Assembly: GCA_905250115.1 (NCBI GenBank)
Contig: CAJNOI010000071.1
Coordinates: forward strand, 186,001 to 250,000
Length of the DNA stretch: 64,000 nt
Reading direction: 5' to 3'
Origin: Adineta steineri
Taxonomy: Eukaryota > Rotifera > Eurotatoria > Adinetida > Adinetidae
Shown piece by piece: positions 53,303 to 64,000 of this stretch. The notes under the pieces are model-generated. The model had not been told where the DNA came from. It ran no database searches and worked only from the letters and a program-made list of their open reading frames with translations. Each line of letters begins with the position of its first letter. Positions within the stretch are counted from its first letter, which is position 1. The position numbers were made by a program, and so were the translations under genes.

Positions 53303-56300
53303 TTAGCAAGTTTTCATAAGAATATCTATATTACCATATCCATTATTAGTTACAATAATATCAGTTAAATGATTATTGTCTGTATCACCAATAGCAAGTG
53401 CAAATGGATGTGAATTAAAACCACTAGAGAATATTTGTTGATTCATAAAACTTCCATTGCCATAACCAAAATATACACCGATATTACTAGTCCCGTAACT
53501 AGCAACAGCAATATCTAATCGAGTATCGTTATTAAAATCAAGAATAACAACTGAATATGGTTGAGAACTAACACCAGTAGAGTAAGTGATTTGATTTGAA
53601 AATGTACCAGTACCATTGCTAAGAAAAATACTAATGGTATTAATACCAGAATTTGCAACGACAAAATCTAATCGATTATCATTATTTAAATCAGCAACAC
53701 TAACCGAACACGGTTGAGAAGCATTGCCACTTGAATATGTTATATCATTGACAAAAGTACCATAACCTGATCCAAATATAACTTTAACATTGTTTGTAGC
53801 ATTATTGGTGATGACAACATCTAATCGAGTATCATTGTTAAAATCTCCAACAGCTATGGAAGTCACTTGAGAAGAAGATCCAGTCGAATAAGCTGGTGCA
53901 TTTAGAAAACCTTCGTTAACATATCCAAAAAACATACCTATATTATTCGTACCAGAATTAGCGACGACAATATCGAGACGTTTATCTTTGTTAAAATCGC
54001 CAACACCGAGAAAATTAGGCTGAGAATTATCACCAGTTGAATAGGTCAATGGATCAAAAAAAGTACCATTAATACATCCAAGAAGAACACCTAAATAATT
54101 GGTACCGAAACTGACAAAGGCGATATCTAATTGATTATCATTGTTAAAATCTTCAACGACTAATGCCAACGGACTAGAGCCATGACCAGTTGAAAAAGTT
54201 ATTTGATCATAAAAACTATGATTAACATTTCCAAAAAACACACCAATATTTCCGGTGCCGGAATTGGCAACTGCAATATCTAGTATAGCATCGTTGTTAA
54301 AATCACTGACAACAAGGTCCCTTGGCAATGAACCATTGCCAGTTGTATAACTAGTTGGATTAGAAAAAGTACCATCACCGTTCCCATAAAAGATACTTAT
54401 ACTGCTAAAGCCATAATTGGCCACGACAATATCTAATCGATTGTCGTTGTTAAAATCATTAGTAGCGATTGATACTGGAAAAGAATTATTGCCAATTGAA
54501 TAGGTGACTGTATCAGAAAAATTACCATTCCCGTGTCCTAATAAAACACCCATTTGACCAGAGAGTTGAAGAGCGACGGCAATATCTAATCGACTATCAT
54601 TATTAAAATCTGCACTGATGACAGAGCTCGGACCAGACAATTGACCAGTATTAAAAGTCGTCTGATTTGTAAACGTACCAGCACCATATCCAAGAAAAAT
54701 ACTCACATTGCCACCCCAATAATTGGCAGTAACTATATCCAAATAACTGTCATTGTTCAAATCAACAATAATAACCGCATATGGCAACGAGTTGATTCCA
54801 GTCGAATGTATTGTTTGACTGGAAAAAGTACCATTGCCCAGTCCTAGAAAAACACCCACATTGTTATTGCCGGAATTGCCTGACACGAAATCTAACCAAC
54901 CATCGTTGTTTAGATCAGCAACAGCTACTGCGTCCGGAGCAGAATCCGTACCTGTGGAAAATGTTACTTGTTTTCGAAAACTTCCAGTATCGTATTTGAT
55001 AAGTGTTAGTATTCTATCAGTGCCAGAATCAATAACAACAATATCAACTTTCTTATCATTGTTGAAATCACCAGTAGTTACTGCTTGTGGAATAGAACCA
55101 ACTCCAGTTGAATACATATTTAAATTTGTGAAACTACCATTTCCATATCCATAAAGAATGCCGACATTTTCAGTTGCAGAATTAGCCACAATAATATCTA
55201 ATTCGTTATCATTATTTAGATCATCAACGACAACTGAAGTTGGAAAAGATAAGGTACCAGTGGAAAATACTGTTTGTAATGGAAATGTTCCATTTATATT
55301 TCCTAAAAGTACTCCTACATTATTTAAGTTATAGTTAGCAATGACGATGTCTAATTGACCATCATGATTGAAATCACCAAGAGCTAAACCACGTGGATAT
55401 GGAGAAGATCCAGTTGAATATGTATGTTCAACTATACCAGTCATATAAGAAGATCCGAGAAAAACACTCATTGTATTCGTAAAAAAACCGGTAACGACAA
55501 TATCTAGAATGTTGTCATTATTGAAGTCACCAAGAGCGACGGCATTTGGACAAGAATTGTTGCCAGTTAAATAAGTTCTTTGATTAGAAAACGTTCCATC
55601 ACCCTCTCCAATAAATACTAGGACATTGCCAATGAAACAATTGGCCACAACGATGTCTAGTTGATTGTCGTTGTTTACGTCACCAACAGCAATTGATACT
55701 GGTTGAGAACCACTACCAGTAGAATATGTATTTCCATGGGCAAATGTTCCATTACCGTATCCCAAGAAAATAAGCATACTTTCACCGTAAAGAGTAGTAA
55801 CGATTATATCTTGGTGATCATCATTATTCACATCACCGATAGCAAGATCAAATGGACCAGTGGCAGCTGGAGCAAAAAAGTAGATTTGATGTGCAAAAGT
55901 ACCATTGCCATATCCCAGAAATATGCCTACATTTTCACCTCCATAGTTCATAACAGCTATATCTAATCGATTGTCATTATTAAAATCACTAATAGCAATA
56001 GACAAAAGTGCAGAGTAATTTCCAGTTGTATAGGTCTGTTGACTGGAAAAAGTACCGTTGCCATATCCTAGAAATATACCTATATTCCAACCATTATAGT
56101 TAGCAACGGCAATATCTAGCTGTCCATCATTATTAAAATCACCAGTAGCAACATCATACGGCGTAGACCCGTTGCCAGTCGAATAGTTAGTTTGACTTGA
56201 GAAAATACCATTACCATAATTAAGAAATATACCAATATTATCCGTTCCAGAATTAGCGACGACAATATCCAGTTGCTGATCATTATTAAAGTCACCAATA

Positions 56301-58009
56301 ATAACTGCATTCGGTAGAGAATTGTCTCCAGTTGAATAAGTTATTTCAGGTGAGAAAGTACTGTTGCCATACCCAAGAAATATACCAATAGTATTTGTTC
56401 CAGAATTGGCGACGACAACATCCAGTTGCTTATCATTATTAAAGTCAGCAACAGCGATTGCAACCGGACTACTGTCATTGCCTGTTGAATAGGTATTTTG
56501 ACTTAAGAAAGTATAATTTCGATATGTAAGAACAATATCAACATAGTTGTAATCGTAATTGACAACAGCAATATCTAATTGATTGTCACCATTGAAATCA
56601 CCACCAGCAATAGAATATGGATTAAAATTGTAACTAACACTGAAGAATATCATTTGATCTGTAAAAACTCCATTTCCATATCCAAAAAATATACCCACAC
56701 TTCCGCCCTGATAGTTTGCAACAGCAATATCAAGTTGATTATCATTATCAAAATCACCAATTACCAGCGATAATGGAAATGAATTATTATTAGTTGAATA
56801 TTTGTATGGTATTGTGAAACTTCCATTTCCAAAGCCTAAGAGAACATCAATTGTATTTAAACCAGAACAAGCAACTACAATATCCATGTAACTATCATTA
56901 TTTAAATCATTAACAGCAACTGAATATGGTTGAGATTTAAATCCAGTACTAATTATGAACTGGCTTTCGAATGAACCATTTCCATGTCCAAAAAATATAC
57001 CAACATTGTTAGTACCATGATTTGCAACGATAATATCAAGTTTATCATCATTGTTAAGATCAGAAATAACAAGTGAATATGGAATAGAATCATAACCAGT
57101 TGAAAATGTGTTTTGTTTTACAAAATTTCCAGTACCATCTCCAAAAAGAATGCCTATATCATTAGTACCATAATTTGCAACGACTATATCAAGTTGTTTA
57201 TCATTGTTCATATCACCAACAGCAATCCATCGTGGACGAGATGAACCAGTAGAAAAAGTGATTTGTGACATGAAACTACCATTACCTTTCCCTAGAAAAA
57301 TACCAATATTATTAGCACCAAAATTAGCTACAGCTATATCTATTTGTTGATCATGATTGAAATCACCAACACAGACAGCATATGGAAGTGAATTGGAACC
57401 AGTTGAATATGTGATTTGATTTCTAAATGTAGTATTGTCCTGTCGAAGAAATATTCCTAAACTACTTGTGCCAGAATAAGGAACAACAATATCAGGAAGG
57501 TAATCATTATTAAAATCAGCAACAGCAATAGAATGCGGATGAGAATCACTAACAATTAAACTGGGAGCTTCTGATTTCAAAATAAACGTACACGTTTTAC
57601 CTAAATAATGTAAAAAATATAATATGAAATGTAAGTGAATATGATTGAATGAGTATAAGAGATGTATATCATACCTAACGGCTTCGGTGATGAAAAACAA
57701 ACTGTAAAAATGCCAATGATCATTGATATGAGTGTGAACACAACAAATATGAAGAGTATTTTCTTAGAATTGGACTTATGCGGACGATGCTTTGATCTAA
57801 TGATGATAAATGTTAATTATACATGAAAATGAAATAAATTAGACTTACGTTTTCGATGGAGTTCTAATGGTTTTTGGAAGAACATTGGCAATAGTTTCGA
57901 CAGGATGTTGATTTTGAATTGAATTGCAAGATCTTCTTGAATTGCTATCAGAAGATATTTGCTCGTTTCGATGTTCTAATGTGGATATCTCAATATCCAC
58001 AGAAGTCAT
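53303..58009 (-). CDS. Type II membrane protein with 28 FG-GAP/VCBS repeats
   Basis: Three exons on the minus strand, 57849-58009, 57675-57796 and 53303-57600, join in frame to 1526 aa. The N-terminal 70 residues are cytoplasmic-like and polar, followed by one membrane segment (ILFIFVVFTLISMIIGIF). The rest is 28 tandem repeats of about 50 residues with consensus VAVGDFNNDNQLDIVVAN.GTNNIGIFLGYGNGTFS.Q.TYSTG. The D.NND..LD loop is the calcium-binding signature of FG-GAP/VCBS propeller repeats, as in integrin alpha chains. The GNGS/GNGT turn of most repeats is also an N-glycosylation sequon. With no signal peptide but an internal anchor, a type II orientation with an extracellular propeller array is inferred. 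A shorter start inside exon 2 (MFFITEAV) would lose the anchor and is not preferred. Likely adhesive or ligand-binding; partner unknown. Confidence 0.87.
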
Positions 58010-61000
58010 TATAATCTATAATAAAAATATTATTTTATAAAGAATTATATTTTTTTTTAAAGTAAAATTTTCTAAAAAAAAATCTGTTTTATTAATACTT
58101 TTACCGACGAGACAAATAATTCATAACCGAGTTAAAAGCGTTAGATTTTCTTGTCTTAATAACAGATATATACAAATCAGATTAAACTAGCACAAATTAT
58201 TATGTATTTTTCTCATTTTATAATAACAATACTAGAGTTTTAATTAATCATATCTATTTTCTAACCATTGCAGTAATAATATAATAAGTATCTTCTAGTA
58301 CTGTTTACTATTTATTTCACAAGTTTTCTTTTTCTCGCCTAATATTTGTTAATGAAATGAAAAAGAAGTATGTGTAGGTGTGAGAAACAAATCAGAGAAG
58401 GATTCAAGAAGCGTCTTCCCTTGGTTTAAGATAATGAATAAAATAAGAAGAATTATTGTTGTAATTCTTGTTATTCACTAAAGATATTCATTCGAGATGT
58501 AAACAGGTGAGTATAAAAAGTATATATGTATAACAGATAGATAAAACGAAGGAAAGAGAGAAAAGTAGAACAGAAAAGGTAGCTAGGTCAGGTCACTATA
58601 CAATATATCTCAATATTTATGTATAATATATCAGAAAAATATTCGAAAAGAATTCAAATCTACAATATTTACCAACCGTAAAATGTATTTAGTTTATGAG
58701 AAAAGAAATATATAAAATAACGCAAAATTTTTTATATTAATCAAAGGTAAAATATTCATGCTTATCGAACCATGAAGCAGATTCTTTTATGTGATTGACT
58801 AAAATAAGAAATTTTTCTTATAAAAAATATCTTTCATGTTGTTGTTTAAAAACATTTTCTAGATATAAGCACCTATGATATAATTTGTTTACTTGAAAAA
58901 ATTTAAAATCTAAATAGAAAAATGAATATTCTTGTTTTCGAAAATATTTTTTATTAATTGATGAGAAATACCTTTATTTCTTATATAAATATTCTACAGA
59001 AAAATCAAATGAATAATACTTATACTAACATCACAATTTTAGTATTATTACATTTTTAATTATGAATCTTGATTATGATCTTTAGAATAATGTTATTCAA
59101 CACGTATTATATATCTCTATAGATCTAAATAGTCCTTATACTTTTTAAAAAACAAAATTTCTATCGAAAGAGATTTTAACCAACTATCATTTATTAAATA
59201 TTTTGTTCAAATAAAAATACATTACTCTTTAATGACATATATTTTTTATCAATCAATAATGTATTCATATTAATGCTTTTATTTCACCTATTATGTGTTG
59301 TTGGTACTTTGGTCATATATATATTTAATTTTTATTGTTCTTGTTATATCTATCCATTATCATTTGTTTTATATGTTTGTATGAAAGGGAATAATAAATG
59401 ATGCTTGAAATAAGCAAAACAATCAATGTCTATTATCGAATATTATTGTATTTTATTCAAATCAAAAATAAATTAGAAAAATAAAGAAAAAAACAAATAC
59501 GAGATGTCTTATAGATTTATTATAAATTACATATACATCAAAAAAAGAAATTATATATGTAATTATGATCAATTAACAAATGTTTTCTATTCACCTATTA
59601 TTTTTAAATTACTTTTTTATTTCTTCTAAATAAATTCAAATAAAAAATAGATATTCAAACAAGTTAAAACGATCGATATTTTGTTATTGTAAAAATAAAT
59701 GAAATATTTGTATAGATTTTTTGTTTTGAATACATTTCGTATTTTATACAATCTGAATAGATATCATTCACTGTTTATTTTATATGATTTGACATATTAT
59801 CGCTTCTTTTTATATTATGACAGTTTGGATGATTTATTATTTCGTTTTATTATATTTTCACGCTTCTTATTTCTTCGTCGGTGACTGGATGCTCAATGCA
59901 ATTTAAATAGTTCAAGATTAAAGTATATTTTTTATATTAGAAATTATATAATGTCATATAAAGAAAGTATACCTAATTACGATTAGAAGATATACATATA
60001 TATATATATATAGTTTAATATAGTAAATATTCTATTATTATTGTTCATACTTATTTTATGTTTTATATCATTTGTAATCGGAAATACATTGTTTGCTTTT
60101 AGTTTTAAAATAAACTTGTCTATATGTAAAATTTTATTGAATAATTCAATAATAGAATAAATTCAAGAAAACTAATCTACATGAAGAAAATCAGCAATTA
60201 AAACACAAAAATTTTGAATAGCAAAAAGAAATCATTCTAATTTCATAAAATTGATTAATACAAAATTAACTCTTGATTATTATTCTTACATTTTTTTAGA
60301 TTTGATTTATTTTTCAAAATAAATTTCTATAAAAATGCAAATATTAGAAATAATTTATATTTTCTCATATTTTATTTTCAATATGAGTTAAGTAAACAGA
60401 ATATACATGTGATTAATAAAAGATCAAAAAAATATTTACTTGTATGATAGGAAATATTATTTTTTTATACAATAGAAATTATATAAAAGAAACTTTCTTA
60501 TTTTTTTTCTCTTAAAAACATAATAAACTAGTTTGTCTTTTGTATTTTTTATGATTAAATTTTCTTAATATTTATCAAATAAAAAATCTTGATTAAATAT
60601 CAAATCTAATGATTAATATTGTATTTGTTTTATGTATCATTTAAATCTATACTAATGTTCCTGAAATGAACTTTTTGCTTTTTATTTACTTGATTATTGA
60701 ATATATATATGTATGTATTTGAATTGCTTTTTCTTTTGAGACATGCGTTATGGAAAGTTCCGTCAAATTTGTATAAAAAAATTCCTGTTAATAGAACTAT
60801 TTTATCGTAGAATAATAAAGGATTCTTTGAACGTTCTGAGAGATTGATGTTAGTGATAAGTAAACAGGCATTTGGGATCTTCGTAAGTCCTTACACAAAA
60901 GTACTAAAAAATGATTCAATTTAGTAATTTTGTATAGCGAACAGTTGTTTATACAAATGCAACAAGAACCATTTTCGCAAAAGCTACATCCATCTCAATC

Positions 61001-61579
61001 GATTTTTCAAGAATACGCGTGATAGAGAAACGAAAATTAAATTCAAATACTATATACCGTTAACATTAGCTGGTGATAAAAACAATAGACAAGTATATTA
61101 TTTACATAACAATTAATGGCGTTTGTATTAATGAGTTTTTTATACATATATTTGCCGTCAATTTTCTTCTCGTATGATAAGAATATAAGTGATGGAACAT
61201 TAGAAAAGTACCTCAAATTTTATAGAGAAAATTGAAATATAGAAGCAACTATAGTTGTTTAAAATAAATTACGATCAAATATATAGATTATTGAGTTTAT
61301 ACAATCACTTAACATATTAAAAACTTATAGTAAAATTGTTCATTTTAAAATAGAAATTATAATAAGAATGAAAAGCAAATATTTAAGTACAAAACATGAC
61401 TAATACTTTGTTAGATCAATAAGAACATAAGTTTTCGAATGGTGTAAAACAAAATATGAGAAGAAATCAATATTTACAATTGAAACTCAAGTTATTTCTC
61501 TTTTTTGTTTTATAATGCATATATAAAATCATTTTTGTACTTACAAGATTACTAATCTTGTTCTCAAACTTTTTAAAAT
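58010..61579. other. Divergent intergenic region, 3.6 kb
   Basis: Lies between the 5' ends of the FG-GAP gene (minus) and the FN3-like receptor gene (plus). It is extremely AT-rich, with a (TA)n tract at about 59995-60011. One G-rich half arm (tgtgtaggtgtgagaaa) occurs near 58371. No gene is supported; the 61-codon frame at 59699-59884 is of AT-rich low-complexity type. Confidence 0.6.
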
Positions 61580-63900
61580 ATGATGAAAATATTTACTTCT
61601 AAATATACGATTTTAATATTGCTAATATTCATTTTTCAAAATGAAAATATTGCTGCAGGTAAGTTGAACTTTACAAGAGTAGATAACAACTTTTTTTCCT
61701 TCATACTTTTAATATTCAGTTACATGCGATAATTATAATATCACATATTCTCAACAAAATGATGCTGTGACAATAAATTTTTCATCAAATGATCTATTAA
61801 AATTGAATCGAAAAGTTCAATGTACACCAACTTCTACAGAAGAAACAGTCTATGGATGTGCACATCAATGTGTTGGATTAGGATATGGACAAGAAGGTGA
61901 AATATTTATTGAAATGCAACATGATAATGGAACTATACAACCTTGTACCATAGCATATACTATAGGTCTATAAATGAATAGTATATTTTGTTTATATTTG
62001 AAATTTTTCTTTTAGAATTATGCGAACCAACTTTAGCATTTTTTAATGTTCCTGGTGATAAAGTACGTTTAGGTATTAATCGTCCAATGGGATCTTTTGA
62101 TTATGTTAATGTTCAATGTTCGAATAATGAATCATACCTAATATTCAATACTAGCACACCATTGAACAGTTCTATAATTACAGTCGATTGTTCATTTATA
62201 CCAAATCTACCACTTATGAGTTTTATACTCGAAACTATTAAAAAAGATTTTCGTACCGCAGTTAATCATATTAGTCAAGAAGGTAATTAAATAAATTAAT
62301 AATCAAGTTAAACATATTTTTTTTAATATTCTAGTTCCATTGCCTGTTCCATTTGATTTTTCTCTTGATTCACGTTTACTAACTATAAGAGCATATGCAC
62401 CACCATTAATGAATTTAAATAGTACATATGAATTTCAATTGATATTTTTCGATAAAAACGATGAACATATTATATACAAAAGAGCAACAATAGTCAATCT
62501 TTTACCAAATTTAGGTATATCATTCAATTATAGTCTTATACCAAATCTTGAACATAAAATTATTTTTACACATATTGTCAATGCAACAATGTATGCTGAA
62601 TCAAGTTCAATAGTATCGCCAAGTATATTAATTTAACATTTACTTTTTTTCAACTAAATCATTTTTTTTTAATTTAGTATCAAATATGTTATATCCATTT
62701 GCAGTAATAAACCTACATATAGAAGAAAATTATCATAATATTATTGTTAGTTGGAGTGATTCACATTCTTCATATGATCAAATCGAATATATTGTTTCAT
62801 GTAATTCAAATAATAATTTGACAAGAAATGTCGGTAGAAATACAACATATGTTTGTGAAAATATAACCTTTAATGAAACGAATAGTATTTCTGTAGAAAC
62901 AAGATTAGCTATACCTGGTTATATACATGATCGAATGGTTATTGCGATATTGGATGGTATCTATGAGAAATTCTAGAAATAGTTTTTACTTGTATATTTT
63001 AATTTTATTTTAGTTCCACAAGTACCTCAAATACCGATATTTGAAGTTTTTAATAGAACAGAAACAAGTATTACAGTTCGATGGCAATATAATAATGATT
63101 CATTTTTAACAAATACATTCGAATATAATATAAAATGTGGTTTAAATGCAAATCCTATTCAAATTGATATTCGATCAAATGAATATGTATGTCAATCACT
63201 TGAAGAAGGTACAATTTATGTTATCACCATGTTAGTAGGGAGTTTTTTTAATATTATTCAACGATCATCAAGTATTCAGACAAATACATGTAAATTAAAA
63301 TAAAATTTAAATAGAAAAAATCAGTTAAATCTTCTTAATTTTCTAGTACTTCCAACTTGTCAATATCAAAGTCATTTTTATTCATCTGATTTTAATGGTA
63401 CTCGTTTTGTTATTATTGAATGGAGTCCTCCAGATAAAAATTTCGATAAGATCTATGTACAATGTCCATCCACATATATTCCTTTTGAATATAATCAAGT
63501 CACATCATTTATGTACATTAAATGTATAATTTACAATGGAGTACCATTTAATGTGACATTTGCCACTGTTAAGAGCGGTTTTGAATGGGCAATATTTCAA
63601 TTTACAGATACTCCACCAAGTACGAGTTAATTTATAGTATATTTTTTTAAAAAAATTCATCTTTTAGCCGATTCATCATCAACAGCATCAACATCTTTAT
63701 CAGCAGAAACATCATCGATTACTGATTCAAATTGTTCTCAAGATATATTCTTGAAAACAGAGATCAATATGATAAAATGGCGAACAGCAGCAATAATTGC
63801 TTTTATAGTTGCTGGAGTTTTAGCTTTATCTACTATATGTCTCATTGTTTTTTCTGTTCTTTTATATTTACGAAATCGATATAATGTTCGTGATGAATAA
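61580..63900 (+). CDS. Type I membrane protein with fibronectin-III-like exons
   Basis: Eight exons: 61580-61658 (signal peptide MMKIFTSKYTILILLIFIF...), 61720-61965, 62016-62282, 62335-62622, 62678-62956, 63014-63289, 63347-63619 and 63668-63900. All internal exons are multiples of 3 and phase 1; total 646 aa. Several exons look like FN3-type beta sandwiches: a Pro-rich start (VPQVPQIPIFEVFNRTETSI), a central Trp (VRWQY, IIEWSPP, VSWSD), many N-x-S/T sites and paired Cys. The last exon has a Ser/Thr-rich stalk, one membrane segment (AAIIAFIVAGVLALSTICL) and a short tail (LRNRYNVRDE). It is probably a cell-surface adhesion or receptor protein without a signalling domain of its own. Domain assignment is by pattern; the first two ectodomain exons (Cys-rich, VTCDNYNITYSQ and ELCEPTLAFF) may be a different fold. 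Confidence 0.82.
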
Positions 63901-64000
63901 AATACTTATAGATGGTTTGAATAAATATGTACACTAATTCCATTATAAAAAATTGTACTTTGGAATAAAAATAAATATCAAATATTTTTACCGTTGTAAT
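63901..64000 (+). terminator. 3' UTR with poly(A) signals
   Basis: AATAAA occurs at 63920-63925 and 63964-63969 just after the stop of the FN3-like gene, in AT-rich sequence. Confidence 0.5.

Noticed and set aside
54641..56773. Several plus-strand and other-frame open frames inside the FG-GAP exon
   Set aside because: They are by-products of the 150-nt repeat structure of the minus-strand gene, with no domain of their own.
59995..60011. Run of TA dinucleotides as a possible origin or regulatory site
   Set aside because: An ordinary microsatellite in a very AT-rich intergenic region; nothing else supports a function.

Overview
The window looks like nuclear DNA from a bdelloid rotifer (Rotaria/Adineta type). 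This is inferred from four things: very AT-rich sequence, short GT-AG introns (many only 52-60 nt), a repertoire typical of bdelloids (NHL-propeller proteins, arginine ADP-ribosyltransferase fused to TPRs, giant FG-GAP proteins, F-box/LRR proteins), and many short foldback repeats built on TGTGGG, the motif I recall as the bdelloid telomeric repeat. I found no bacterial operon, rRNA, tRNA or CRISPR. One 100-N assembly gap lies at 46944-47043.

Layout. 1-12.8 kb: three two-exon genes that join a B-box-like zinc-finger/coiled-coil exon to a six-bladed NHL propeller exon (883-2925, 5393-7165, 10319-12788), with an intracellular propeller-like gene (7722-8561) and a Ctr copper transporter (8893-9378, minus) between them. 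13-16.9 kb: a decayed minus-strand F-box/LRR gene (13080-14083), a truncated second copy of the Ctr gene cut by a pogo/Tigger-like terminal repeat (14746-14801), and a dense patch of foldback repeats. 16.9-18 kb: an intronless alpha/beta hydrolase. 19.6-24.8 kb: a six-exon receptor gene encoding signal peptide, two NHL propellers, two PPC-like domains and a 7TM module. 25.5-27.1 kb: a fourth B-box/NHL copy broken by a one-base frameshift. 29.7-31.7 kb: an ADP-ribosyltransferase/TPR gene. 35.6-41.6 kb: a three-exon very large GTPase of the VLIG/interferon-inducible type. 42.5-46.9 kb: a second NHL-receptor gene whose 3' half is lost at the gap. 48.75-50.97 kb: an intact F-box/LRR gene of 12 exons. 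51.6-52.7 kb: a coiled-coil pseudogene. 53.3-58.0 kb (minus): a type II membrane protein with 28 FG-GAP repeats. 61.6-63.9 kb: a type I membrane protein with fibronectin-III-like exons.

Most genes had to be assembled across introns. The joins given were checked for GT/AG sites and for reading-frame continuity, but there is no transcript evidence. In the extracellular genes every internal exon has phase 1 at both ends and carries about one domain, so exons can be added or skipped without breaking the frame. In the F-box/LRR genes each exon is one 28-residue LRR in phase 0.

The region is a recently rearranged accessory cluster. It shows duplicated gene-plus-flank blocks, a gene-conversion-like tract, fresh frameshifts and nonsense codons, and foldback repeats at duplication edges. 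Many of the families (TRIM-NHL-like, VLIG GTPase, ART-TPR, F-box/LRR, NHL-7TM, FN3 receptor) are recognition or signalling types. That suggests a rapidly evolving sensing or defence cluster, but this is inference from family membership only.
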